Shown in pieces: positions 37,526 to 45,443 of a DNA stretch of 64,000 nt. Under the pieces are notes generated by a model. It did no database searches. It saw only the letters and a program-made list of their open reading frames with translations, and was not told the origin of the DNA. The stretch covers positions 1 through 64,000 of the forward strand of contig NZ_JAHLMF010000018.1 in the NCBI RefSeq assembly GCF_018919385.1. The letters run 5' to 3'. The DNA comes from Geomonas diazotrophica. GTDB taxonomy: Bacteria > Desulfobacterota > Desulfuromonadia > Geobacterales > Geobacteraceae. The translations under genes and the position numbers were made by a program. How positions within the stretch are numbered: position 1 is the first letter of the stretch; the number at the start of each line of letters is the position of its first letter.

Positions 37526-38518
37526 ATGAAGGCGTTCGTCACCGGGGCTACCGGTTTCATAGGCGCGAGCATCGTACGCGAGCTATTGAAGGAAGGTTGG
37601 CGGGTGCGCGTGCTGGTGCGTCCCGGCTCGGACCGGCGCAACCTGGCGGGTCTCGACCTGGAGCTCCACGAGGGTGATCTCTCCGAGCGCCAGCCGCTGG
37701 TCAGGGCGCTGTCGGGGTGCGATGCCCTGTTCCACGCCGCGGCGGACTACCGGCTCTGGACCCGGACGCCCCAGGCGATGTACGACGCCAACGTGCTCGG
37801 TACCCGCAACATGCTTTCGGCGGCCCTCGCCGCCGGCGTCGGCAAGGTGGTCTACACAAGCAGCGTGGGAACACTGGGGAACCCGGGCGACGGCACACCC
37901 GGCAACGAGGAGACTCCGGTCGACTTCGGCGACATGGTCGGGGATTACAAGAAGAGCAAGTTCCTGGCCGAGCGTGCCGCCGAGTCGTACCTGGACAAGG
38001 GGCTGCCGCTGGTGATCGTGAACCCGTCGACCCCGGTCGGACCGATGGACGTGAAGCCGACCCCGACCGGGAAGATCATCGTCGACTTCTTGAACGGCAA
38101 GATGCCCGCCTATCTCGACACCGGTTTGAACCTGATCGACGTCGAGGCGTGCGCGCGCGGGCACCTGCTGGCGGCCCAAAAGGGAAGGGTCGGGGAGAAG
38201 TACATCCTCGGGAACCGCAACCTGACCATGGCGCAGATCTTCGAGATGCTCTCGGCGCTCACAGGGCTCAAGGCGCCGCGGGTGAAGCTCCCCTACTACC
38301 CGGTTCTCATGGCGGCCTACGCGAACCACGCGCTCTCCGTCGTCACCGGTCGCGAGCCGCTCATCCCGCTGGCGGGGGTGCAGATGGCGAAGAAGTTCAT
38401 GTATTTCGATTCCGGCAAGGCCCAGGCCGAGCTCGGGCTGCCGCAGACTCCCGTGGAAGACGCACTGGAGCGCGCGGTGAAGTGGTTCAAGGACAACGGC
38501 TATGCCCAAAACCGTTAG
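37526..38518 (+). CDS. hpnA: hopanoid-associated sugar epimerase HpnA
   Basis: The 330-residue extended SDR has the NAD-binding GATGFIGAS (7-15), [11 protein letters not shown] (active-site serine/threonine strand) and the YKKSK (YxxxK) catalytic pair. HpnA is found in most hopanoid clusters but its biochemical step is not established. It is 9 nt downstream of shc and 59 nt upstream of dxs. Codon use and strand match its neighbours. Confidence 0.9.
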   Translation: MKAFVTGATGFIGASIVRELLKEGWRVRVLVRPGSDRRNLAGLDLELHEGDLSERQPLVRALSGCDALFHAAADYRLWTRTPQAMYDANVLGTRNMLSAALAAGVGKVVYTSSVGTLGNPGDGTPGNEETPVDFGDMVGDYKKSKFLAERAAESYLDKGLPLVIVNPSTPVGPMDVKPTPTGKIIVDFLNGKMPAYLDTGLNLIDVEACARGHLLAAQKGRVGEKYILGNRNLTMAQIFEMLSALTGLKAPRVKLPYYPVLMAAYANHALSVVTGREPLIPLAGVQMAKKFMYFDSGKAQAELGLPQTPVEDALERAVKWFKDNGYAQNR

Positions 38519-38577
38519 CCCAACGTTTTCCCAGCAGCCCCCTGTTCTTTAATCGTTACGGGTTCTCAAGGAGATCC

Positions 38578-40485
38578 ATGTACACATTGCTCAGCAAGAT
38601 AAACGGTCCCGACGACCTGAAGAAGCTGGATGCCGAGGAGCTGGTGCTGCTCGCTGACGAGGTGCGCGGCTTCCTCATGGATACGGTGGCGAAGACCGGC
38701 GGACACCTGGCCTCCAACCTGGGTGTGGTCGAGCTCAGCATCGCGCTGCATTACTGTTTCGACTCCCCAAAGGACAACATCGTCTGGGACGTCGGCCACC
38801 AGGCCTACACCCACAAGATCCTCACCGGGCGGCGCGACAGCTTCCACACCCAGCGCTGCTACAAGGGGATCAGCGGCTTTCCCAAGCGCTCCGAGTCCCC
38901 CCACGACGCCTTCGGTGCCGGTCACTCCTCCACCTCGATCTCGGCGGGGCTCGGCCTCGCCGTGGCCCACGCGCTCAAGGGGGACAACGCCCGGGTCATC
39001 TCGGTGATCGGGGACGGCTCCCTCACCGGCGGCATGGCGCTGGAGGCGCTCAACCAGGCCGGGCACCTGAAGAAGAACCTGATCGTGGTCCTAAACGACA
39101 ACGAGATGTCCATCTCGAAGAACGTGGGCGCCCTCTCCTCCTTCATCTCCAGGAAGATGACCGGCACCTACTACCGCAGCCTGAAAAAGGAAATGGAAGG
39201 CCTTCTGGCCGGGATCCCCGCCATCGGCGGCAACATCCTGCACTTCGCCAAGAAGGCGGAGAACTCGCTCAAGGGGTTTCTCACCCCGGGGACCCTCTTC
39301 GAGGCGCTCGGCTTCGAGTACGTGGGCCCCATCGCCGGGCACGACATCCCCACCCTCCTGGGCGTCCTGGAGAACGTGAAGCGGCTGGAGGGACCGATCC
39401 TGCTGCACGTGATGACCAAGAAGGGGAAAGGGTACGGACCGGCCGAGGACATGCCCGACAAGTTCCACGGCGTGGCCCCCACCAAGCCCGCCAGCACCAC
39501 CGCGAGCAAGCAGGGTCCCCCCTCCTACACCAGCGTCTTCGGCAACACCCTGGTGAAGCTCGGGGAGAAGGACGAGAAGATCCTGGCCATCACTGCGGCC
39601 ATGCCCGACGGCACCGGCCTCACCCCGTTCGCGGAACGGTTCCCGGAGCGCTTCTTCGACGTCGGCATCGCCGAGCAGCACGCCCTGACCTTCGCGGCCG
39701 GGCTCGCCGTGGAAGGGTTCCGCCCGGTCGCCGCCATCTACTCCACCTTCACCCAGCGCGCCTACGACCAGGTCTTCCACGACATCTGCCTGCAGAAGCT
39801 GCCGGTGACCCTGGCCCTGGACCGCGCCGGCCTGGTAGGCGACGACGGCCCGACCCATCACGGTGCCTTCGACATCTCGTACCTGCGCCACCTCCCGGAG
39901 CTCACCGTGATGGCCCCCAAGGACGAGAACGAGCTGCAGCACATGCTGAAGACCGCCATCTATCACGGCCGCCCCGTTTCGCTGCGCTACCCGCGCGGTG
40001 CCGGATACGGAGTCGAGATGGACAAGGAGCTCAAATCGCTCGAGATCGGCAAGGGGGAACTGCTGGTCCAGGGCACCGACCTGACCCTGGTCGCCGTCGG
40101 CTCCACCGTCTACCCTGCGCTGGAAGCCGCTGCGCTCCTGAAGCAGAAGGGGATCTTCGCCTCCGTGGTGAACGCGCGCTTCGTGAAGCCTTTGGACCGC
40201 GAGCTGATCCTCTCCGAGGCCGGGCGCACCGGCTGCGTCGTCACCGTGGAGGAGAACGCCCTTCTGGGCGGGTTCGGCAGCGCCGTCCTGGAAGCGGTCG
40301 CCGATGCGGGGCTTACCGGGATACGGGTGAAGCGGATCGGCATCCCCGACAGCTTCATCGAACAGGGAAGCCAGGCCCAACTGCGCACCGACCTCGGCCT
40401 CGACGGCGCCGGGATCGCCGCCGCCTGCCAGGCCTTCCTGAAGGGTGCCGGCAGCGTTCATCCGCAACTAACCGTAGTCAAGTAG
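38578..40485 (+). CDS. dxs: 1-deoxy-D-xylulose-5-phosphate synthase
   Basis: Dxs joins pyruvate and glyceraldehyde-3-phosphate using thiamine diphosphate, the entry step of the MEP isoprenoid pathway. The 635-residue protein begins [17 protein letters not shown], typical for the family. It has [15 protein letters not shown], the ThDP/Mg site [15 protein letters not shown], and the pyrimidine-binding region [18 protein letters not shown]. The reading frame is open far upstream through hpnA, but the ATG at 38578 with CAAGGAG is the family start. It lies between hpnA and hpnH, so isoprenoid supply is genetically tied to hopanoid production. Confidence 0.95.
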   Translation: MYTLLSKINGPDDLKKLDAEELVLLADEVRGFLMDTVAKTGGHLASNLGVVELSIALHYCFDSPKDNIVWDVGHQAYTHKILTGRRDSFHTQRCYKGISGFPKRSESPHDAFGAGHSSTSISAGLGLAVAHALKGDNARVISVIGDGSLTGGMALEALNQAGHLKKNLIVVLNDNEMSISKNVGALSSFISRKMTGTYYRSLKKEMEGLLAGIPAIGGNILHFAKKAENSLKGFLTPGTLFEALGFEYVGPIAGHDIPTLLGVLENVKRLEGPILLHVMTKKGKGYGPAEDMPDKFHGVAPTKPASTTASKQGPPSYTSVFGNTLVKLGEKDEKILAITAAMPDGTGLTPFAERFPERFFDVGIAEQHALTFAAGLAVEGFRPVAAIYSTFTQRAYDQVFHDICLQKLPVTLALDRAGLVGDDGPTHHGAFDISYLRHLPELTVMAPKDENELQHMLKTAIYHGRPVSLRYPRGAGYGVEMDKELKSLEIGKGELLVQGTDLTLVAVGSTVYPALEAAALLKQKGIFASVVNARFVKPLDRELILSEAGRTGCVVTVEENALLGGFGSAVLEAVADAGLTGIRVKRIGIPDSFIEQGSQAQLRTDLGLDGAGIAAACQAFLKGAGSVHPQLTVVK

Positions 40486-40516
40486 CAGCATTTTCGTTTC
40501 AGTCAGGCAGCTAGAC

Positions 40517-40557
40517 GCGGGACAGGCTGAAGGCTTCATCTCCTCGGCCTGTCCCGC
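40517..40557 (+). promoter_or_regulatory. strong stem-loop between dxs and hpnH
   Basis: GCGGGACAGGC (40517-40527) pairs perfectly with GCCTGTCCCGC (40547-40557) across a 19-nt loop. No T run follows, so it may be a processing or attenuation structure rather than a terminator. Confidence 0.55.
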
Positions 40558-40608
40558 AGCCATGTTTATCAGCCTCAACCCAAGAACAGCCGGAAGGATA
40601 CCTCTACA

Positions 40609-41607
40609 ATGCGTTTTCCGATGCGATTGAATTACGACCTCACCCGTTACATCATGGGCAACAAGATGAAGAAGCAGGAGAAGTACCCCCTGGTCCTCAT
40701 GCTGGAGCCGACCCACCTCTGCAACCTCGCCTGCTCCGGCTGCGGCCGGATCAGGGAGTACGCCGACACCATACAGGAGATGATGAGCCTCAAGGAGTGC
40801 CTCGACTCAGTGGACGAGTGCCCGGCACCGGTCGTCACCATCACCGGCGGCGAACCGTTCCTGTATCCCCACATCTTCGAACTGATCGATGAAGTGCTGA
40901 AGAGGGGGAAGCACATCTATCTCTGCACCAACGCCCTGCTCCTTGAGAAGGCGCTGGACACCCTGAAGCCGCACCCGAACTTCGTGATCAACGTGCACCT
41001 GGACGGCATGGAAGAGACCCACGACCGCATCCTGGAGCGCCCCGGCACCTTCAAGATCGCCATGTCCGCCATCAAGAAGGCGAAGCAGCTCGGCTTCCGG
41101 CTCTGCACCAACACCACCATATTCAAGGAAACCGACCTGATCGAGATCGAGATGCTCTTCTCGCATCTGAAGGACCTGGGCGTCGACGGCTTCCTGGTAG
41201 CCCCCGGATTCGGCTACGAGGCGGTCGGGGAGAAGCTGTTCCTGGAGCGGCGCGAGATCCAGAAGAAGTTCGAGGCGGTTTACGAGATGAGCAAGCGGTA
41301 CCGCTTCTTCTCCACCCCCATGTACCTGAGGTTTTTGAAGGGGGAGAAGGAACTGGAATGCACCCCGTGGGGCAACCCGACCCGGAACCCGCGCGGCTGG
41401 AAGGCCCCCTGCTACCTCATCACCGACGAGCACTACGGCAGTTTCGCCGAGATGATGGAGAAGACCCAGTGGGACAAGTACGGCGTGGGCAAGGACCCGC
41501 GCTGCGCCCAATGCATGATGCACTGCGGCTTCGAGCCGAGCGTCGTCGAGGAGATCGGCAAGAGCTGGAAAGAGATGTGGGAAATGTTCCTGTGGAACCT
41601 GACCTGA
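40609..41607 (+). CDS. hpnH: adenosyl-hopene synthase HpnH (radical SAM)
   Basis: HpnH joins an adenosyl radical to diploptene to form adenosylhopane, the first step to extended hopanoids. The 332-residue protein has the radical SAM motif CNLACSGC (C38, C42, C45) after YPLVLMLEPTHL. GGEPFLYP follows. A C-terminal cysteine group, CAQCMMHCGFE, is conserved in the family. A Shine-Dalgarno AAGGA lies about 11 nt upstream. It is followed by a strong terminator, so it ends the shc-hpnA-dxs-hpnH unit. hpnG and the squalene genes hpnCDE are not in the window. Confidence 0.95.
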   Translation: MRFPMRLNYDLTRYIMGNKMKKQEKYPLVLMLEPTHLCNLACSGCGRIREYADTIQEMMSLKECLDSVDECPAPVVTITGGEPFLYPHIFELIDEVLKRGKHIYLCTNALLLEKALDTLKPHPNFVINVHLDGMEETHDRILERPGTFKIAMSAIKKAKQLGFRLCTNTTIFKETDLIEIEMLFSHLKDLGVDGFLVAPGFGYEAVGEKLFLERREIQKKFEAVYEMSKRYRFFSTPMYLRFLKGEKELECTPWGNPTRNPRGWKAPCYLITDEHYGSFAEMMEKTQWDKYGVGKDPRCAQCMMHCGFEPSVVEEIGKSWKEMWEMFLWNLT

Positions 41608-41641
41608 GATCAGCAGCTTTAACCAGCCCGTAAAACACAGG

Positions 41642-41672
41642 AAGGGGCAGCCTCACGGCTGCCCCTTCTACG
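41642..41672 (+). terminator. terminator after hpnH
   Basis: AAGGGGCAGCC (41642-41652) pairs perfectly with GGCTGCCCCTT (41657-41667) around a TCAC loop, followed by CTAC rather than a long T run. Confidence 0.7.
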
Positions 41673-41742
41673 TTTGCGACAGACGGCGCATCAAATCTTG
41701 AAATCTGAAGAACGCCCCGCGTGTCTGTTCCCTGCCCTACGG

Positions 41743-42924
41743 TTACTTGTTGGTTATGAGCAGTGCCGCATTTCCCATCTCCTTCTCGTCGTCGGCTGCG
41801 GGTGTTCTGAAGCGATCGGTCGTGTACCTCAGCCTGGCCTTGACGGTGTACAAACCAGGGGCCAAAGACGGGTTCCAGTCCAGCAGACGCTCTTCGCCGG
41901 CCCGAACCGGAGGTTCATGCATCCCCTGTGCGTCAGCTCGTGTCTGCGCATACGCCTCATAACCGGAAAGCTTCTTATCCTCTTCCAGGAACGCCTTGTC
42001 GTCGGGACGGCCACTGAAATTGGGCGCAAAGAGCCATTCTTTCCGGGCCCTACTCACTCCCTGACGATCCAGCACATCCACCGAAAGATACACGCCGCGG
42101 GCATTGGGGCCGGTCGGGACCGAATGTCCGGCGCCGATGTTCGTCACGCTGAAAGAAAGGATGGCTTTGTCCTGGTCGCGCTGGATGATCGAGAGGCTCA
42201 ACGAACCGCCCAGGCGCTGCGCGGAGTGACCACCGGTCCAGAGGTGCCGCCCGACTGCGACAGGAGCACCATCCGAGTCCTCGGCAACTTTACGCAAGGT
42301 ACGAGGCATGTGGCAATCCTGGCACTCTTGTGCGCCGAGGCCAGGCTTGTGGAAGTCGTCACGCCACTCCAGATAGGTCTGGTACTGTCCCCCTACGATC
42401 CTGGTGTTCGTTGTATCGACGTGACAGTGAGCGCATACCGCCGAGGTTTGCAGAGCAGGCTCGACAACCGAGGCATGGGGTGCATTTTTCGAATTGCGGA
42501 CGCTTCGTACCTTCCCCTCGGGCGTTAGGTGGCAGGTGGCACAGGTGATCGAGATCTCTCCCGCATTCACCACGTTCGGCATCTGTTTCCCGACCTCATT
42601 CTTGCCGGGGATGTTGAAAGACCCGGCAAAATGGCAGGAACGGCACCATTCGACTGATCCGCCGGAGGCAAGCGGCGTAAATTTCGAGGTGGCATGGGCG
42701 GTCGCCGCGGGAGAAACCGTCGCGGGTATCGAGTGATTCGCGGAATGATTATCGCTGCCGACGCCCAGGGCGTATTCCTTAAAGAGCACCTGGTGACACT
42801 CTCCGCAGGTCTCCGACGGGGTTGCAGCCCCCTTGGGAAAGGTGACCGGTTCCGCAAGAGCGATGGTTGAGATTGACATAAGCATAGTGAACACCGTGCC
42901 CATAAGCCTCAAACTTCTTTTCAT
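41743..42924 (-). CDS. periplasmic multiheme (five CXXCH) cytochrome c
   Basis: The 393-residue protein has a Sec signal peptide (cleavage near ALA|EP at 24). Five heme motifs follow: CGECH (from C40), CRSCH, CATCH, CAHCH and CQDCH, all within the first 240 residues. The C-terminal 150 residues have no motif. They look like a beta-sandwich (ILSFSVTNIGAGHSVPTG...RLRYTTDRF), a layout found in cytochrome c554-like proteins. It may carry electrons in the periplasm. It faces a MocR-type regulator across a short gap, and that regulator may control it, though this is inference. Confidence 0.85.
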   Translation of the reverse strand: MKRSLRLMGTVFTMLMSISTIALAEPVTFPKGAATPSETCGECHQVLFKEYALGVGSDNHSANHSIPATVSPAATAHATSKFTPLASGGSVEWCRSCHFAGSFNIPGKNEVGKQMPNVVNAGEISITCATCHLTPEGKVRSVRNSKNAPHASVVEPALQTSAVCAHCHVDTTNTRIVGGQYQTYLEWRDDFHKPGLGAQECQDCHMPRTLRKVAEDSDGAPVAVGRHLWTGGHSAQRLGGSLSLSIIQRDQDKAILSFSVTNIGAGHSVPTGPNARGVYLSVDVLDRQGVSRARKEWLFAPNFSGRPDDKAFLEEDKKLSGYEAYAQTRADAQGMHEPPVRAGEERLLDWNPSLAPGLYTVKARLRYTTDRFRTPAADDEKEMGNAALLITNK

Positions 42925-43149
42925 AGGTTACCCTCTCGATGCTTGTGTGTTTTTCCCGGCTGCGCTTTCCGGACTGATATCAGTGAGGGGAGCATAGACC
43001 CAACGTGCAACCATTCACAGCTGCAGTTTTTGTTTTTTTTATGGGAGCAGATTGGATAGTATGCGAGTATGCAGAGACGGCCTGCGAGTCGCGTTGAGGG
43101 GCAGATCCTGCTTAACGCGCAGCCAAACCTTGGAGGAGACGGGGGCAGC

Positions 43150-44541
43150 ATGTTCATCCTGAATAGCAGTGATCCGGTGCCGCTGTACAAACAGCTCTAC
43201 ACCCAGCTCAGAGAGCACATCCTGTCAGGCAAGCTGCCTGCAAATACCAGGCTTCCGTCGGTGAGGCAGATGGCCGTAGAGCTTTCTGCCAGTTGCAACA
43301 CGGTCGATGGAGCCTACCAGGAGCTTTATGCCGAGGGATACATCTACAGCAGGCCGCGCAGCGGCTATTTCGTGTCGCCCCTCGACCATGAGGTTGCACC
43401 GCACTCCCTGTCCGGCAAAAAAGGCGAAAACAACTTAGTTCAGCCCTACCAGTCCCACTTTGCCTATGATTTCCATCCTGCCCACCTCGATCCGGAAAGT
43501 TTTCCCACCGAACTCTGGCGAAAATGCCTGACAGAGGGGTTGCGCCGCAACAGCCGGGAGTTCAGTCACTATGGCGACCTCCAGGGAAGCTGGGGATTAC
43601 GCTGCTCCATCCACAGTTATCTGGAGAAATCGCGCGGCGTGACCTGTGACCCGGACCAGATCATCGTCAGCGCCGGTCTGCACCAGGGCCTCGAGATCAT
43701 CGCGCACCTGCTGCAAGGGCAGCATACGACGGTAGCGGTTGAGAATCCGGGCTACCACCTGCCCCGTACCGTCTTCCAGAACCATGGCTATACCATCTGT
43801 CCTGTTCCCGTCGGTATTGGCGGGATCGAATTGGACCAGCTCAAGGCCGGCAGCGCCACCATCGCCTACGTCACCCCTTCGCACCAGCTCCCCTTGGGTT
43901 ACGTGATGCCGGTGGCCAACCGGCTGGCATTGATAGAATGGGCGGAATCCGGTGGCAGGTTCATCATTGAAGACGACTATGACAGCGAGCTTCGCTACCA
44001 GGGCAACCCCATCCCCTCCTTGCAGGGCCTGCGCCCGACCGGGAACATCATCTATTCGGGGACCTTCTCCAAGATACTCTCCCCCGAACTCCGTTTGAGC
44101 TACCTGGTACTTCCCTACTCTTTGCTGGCGAGGTACCGCCAGCTCTACAGGGACTACAACTCCTCGGTGTCGCTGGTTGAGCAGAGAGCCATGGAATGTT
44201 TCATGGAGCAGGGGCACTGGGAGCGGCATATCAGGCGCATGCGCACGGTCTATAAAAAGAAGCACGACATGCTGCTGCGGTCGGTCGAGACCCATTTTGG
44301 CAGACGGGCCGTCGTCATCGGCCAGGGCGCCGGGCTGCACGTCGTCATAAGGCTCCCCGAAACGCCCTACAGTGAAGCGGAGATCATAGACAAGGCGGCG
44401 CAAAAGGGTATTCGGCTGCTCCGGTTTTCGGATTTCCACGCCACCGGCCATCCGGAAGCGGTGACACTGGTGCTCGGCTTTGGTGGACTGGTCGGCAGCG
44501 AGATCGAGCGAGGCATTGCCTTGCTCTCCCATATCTGCTGA
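43150..44541 (+). CDS. MocR/PdxR-type GntR-family transcriptional regulator
   Basis: The 463-residue protein has an N-terminal winged helix (about 5-75, YKQLYTQLREHILSGKLPANTRLPSVRQMA). A fold-type I aminotransferase domain follows (about 110-460) with the PLP-lysine motif YSGTFSKILSPELR and the pyridine-binding FIIEDDYDSELRY. Such proteins sense PLP or amino-acid aldimines and regulate nearby genes. The ATG at 43150 has GGAGGA upstream and matches the family N-terminus; an upstream in-frame ATG at 43069 lacks a good site. It is divergent from the pentaheme cytochrome gene. The IS3 remnant begins about 60 bp past its stop. Confidence 0.9.
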   Translation: MFILNSSDPVPLYKQLYTQLREHILSGKLPANTRLPSVRQMAVELSASCNTVDGAYQELYAEGYIYSRPRSGYFVSPLDHEVAPHSLSGKKGENNLVQPYQSHFAYDFHPAHLDPESFPTELWRKCLTEGLRRNSREFSHYGDLQGSWGLRCSIHSYLEKSRGVTCDPDQIIVSAGLHQGLEIIAHLLQGQHTTVAVENPGYHLPRTVFQNHGYTICPVPVGIGGIELDQLKAGSATIAYVTPSHQLPLGYVMPVANRLALIEWAESGGRFIIEDDYDSELRYQGNPIPSLQGLRPTGNIIYSGTFSKILSPELRLSYLVLPYSLLARYRQLYRDYNSSVSLVEQRAMECFMEQGHWERHIRRMRTVYKKKHDMLLRSVETHFGRRAVVIGQGAGLHVVIRLPETPYSEAEIIDKAAQKGIRLLRFSDFHATGHPEAVTLVLGFGGLVGSEIERGIALLSHIC

Positions 44542-44602
44542 AAAAGGGGGCAGACTACTTTTCCATCTCCAGCAGTCTGGAGTAAAAGCGTAAGCTTCCC
44601 CG

Positions 44603-45255
44603 TCAAGTAGACATTTCATAAGTAGAGTTTCTGGTGTAGCGATTCATGTAATCAACGGGTGTCAGATCCCCGAGGGCATCGTGCGGGCGTAGCTCGTTGT
44701 AGTCGTTCATCCACCAGTAGGTAATCTCCCGGACCTCGCTGAGGCTCTGGAAAACGTACAGGCTCAGGATCTCCACCCGGTAGGTGCGATTGCACCTTTC
44801 GATGTAGGCGTTCTGGTTCGGTTCTCCTGGCTGGATATAGTGGATCATCATTCCAGCAGCCTCTGCCCAGGCAACAAAGTCACCGCTCAAAAACTCTGGG
44901 CCGTTGTCAGTTCGTAGAACGTGAGGAAGCCCCCGCTCCTGCCTCAACCGCTCGAAGACCCGAATTAGTCGCCTTCCGGTAATTGAGGTGTCAATCTCTA
45001 CGCTGAGGCACTCGCGGTTGAAATCGTCAATGACATTGAAGGTACGAAACGTTTTCCCGCAGTAGAGCGTGTCGCTCATAAAATCTGCCGACCATACCTG
45101 GTTCGGCTGTTGAGGTACCCAAAGAGGTTGCTTGATCCGCTTCGGCAGCCGTTTCTTCGCCCTGCGCTTCAGGTTCAGTTTAAGGTCACAATAGACCCGG
45201 TAGACGCGCTTGTGGTTCCATCTGTGGCCCGTACGGCGTAGCCTTGATCGGTTCT
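44603..45255 (-). pseudogene. 5'-truncated IS3-family transposase (OrfB)
   Basis: The frame encodes an IS3 integrase core. Upstream of the first methionine at 45079 the same frame continues as NHKRVYRVYCDL...VPQQPNQVWSADF up to a stop near 45253-45255. The DDE residues are present: D in WSADF, D in TDNGPEF, E in AYIERCNR. The usual N-terminal zinc-binding/HTH part and OrfA are missing, so the element is broken at its 5' side. It ends STYEMST close to the MocR gene. It marks the left edge of a foreign-looking segment. Confidence 0.85.
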
Positions 45256-45443
45256 AGATGATGGTCTGGCTACGCTTCGGGGAATCATCTCTACCCCTCT
45301 ACCCACTAGTACAACAGATGTGCCAATGGTCTTCTTTCTCAGCAAGAACATCACGAGACCTAATACGCTCCTGCTCTCTACCCCGAACGCTAGTCCCAGT
45401 TGGCTAGTCAAGGATTAGCAACTTTCGGCCATGTAAACGAATG
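45256..45443. other. junction between IS3 remnant and AT-rich insert
   Basis: 188 bp with no coding signal. Base composition shifts here from GC-rich to AT-rich, so this is probably where the insert joined. Confidence 0.4.

Noticed and set aside
37717-38577. N-terminal extension of dxs back into hpnA
   Set aside because: It is an out-of-phase reading of hpnA, composed of R/G/A/P-rich sequence; family Dxs begins at 38578.
45175-45411. Small minus-strand frame at the IS3 edge
   Set aside because: It lies out of frame with the transposase, has no ribosome binding site, and spans the insert junction.
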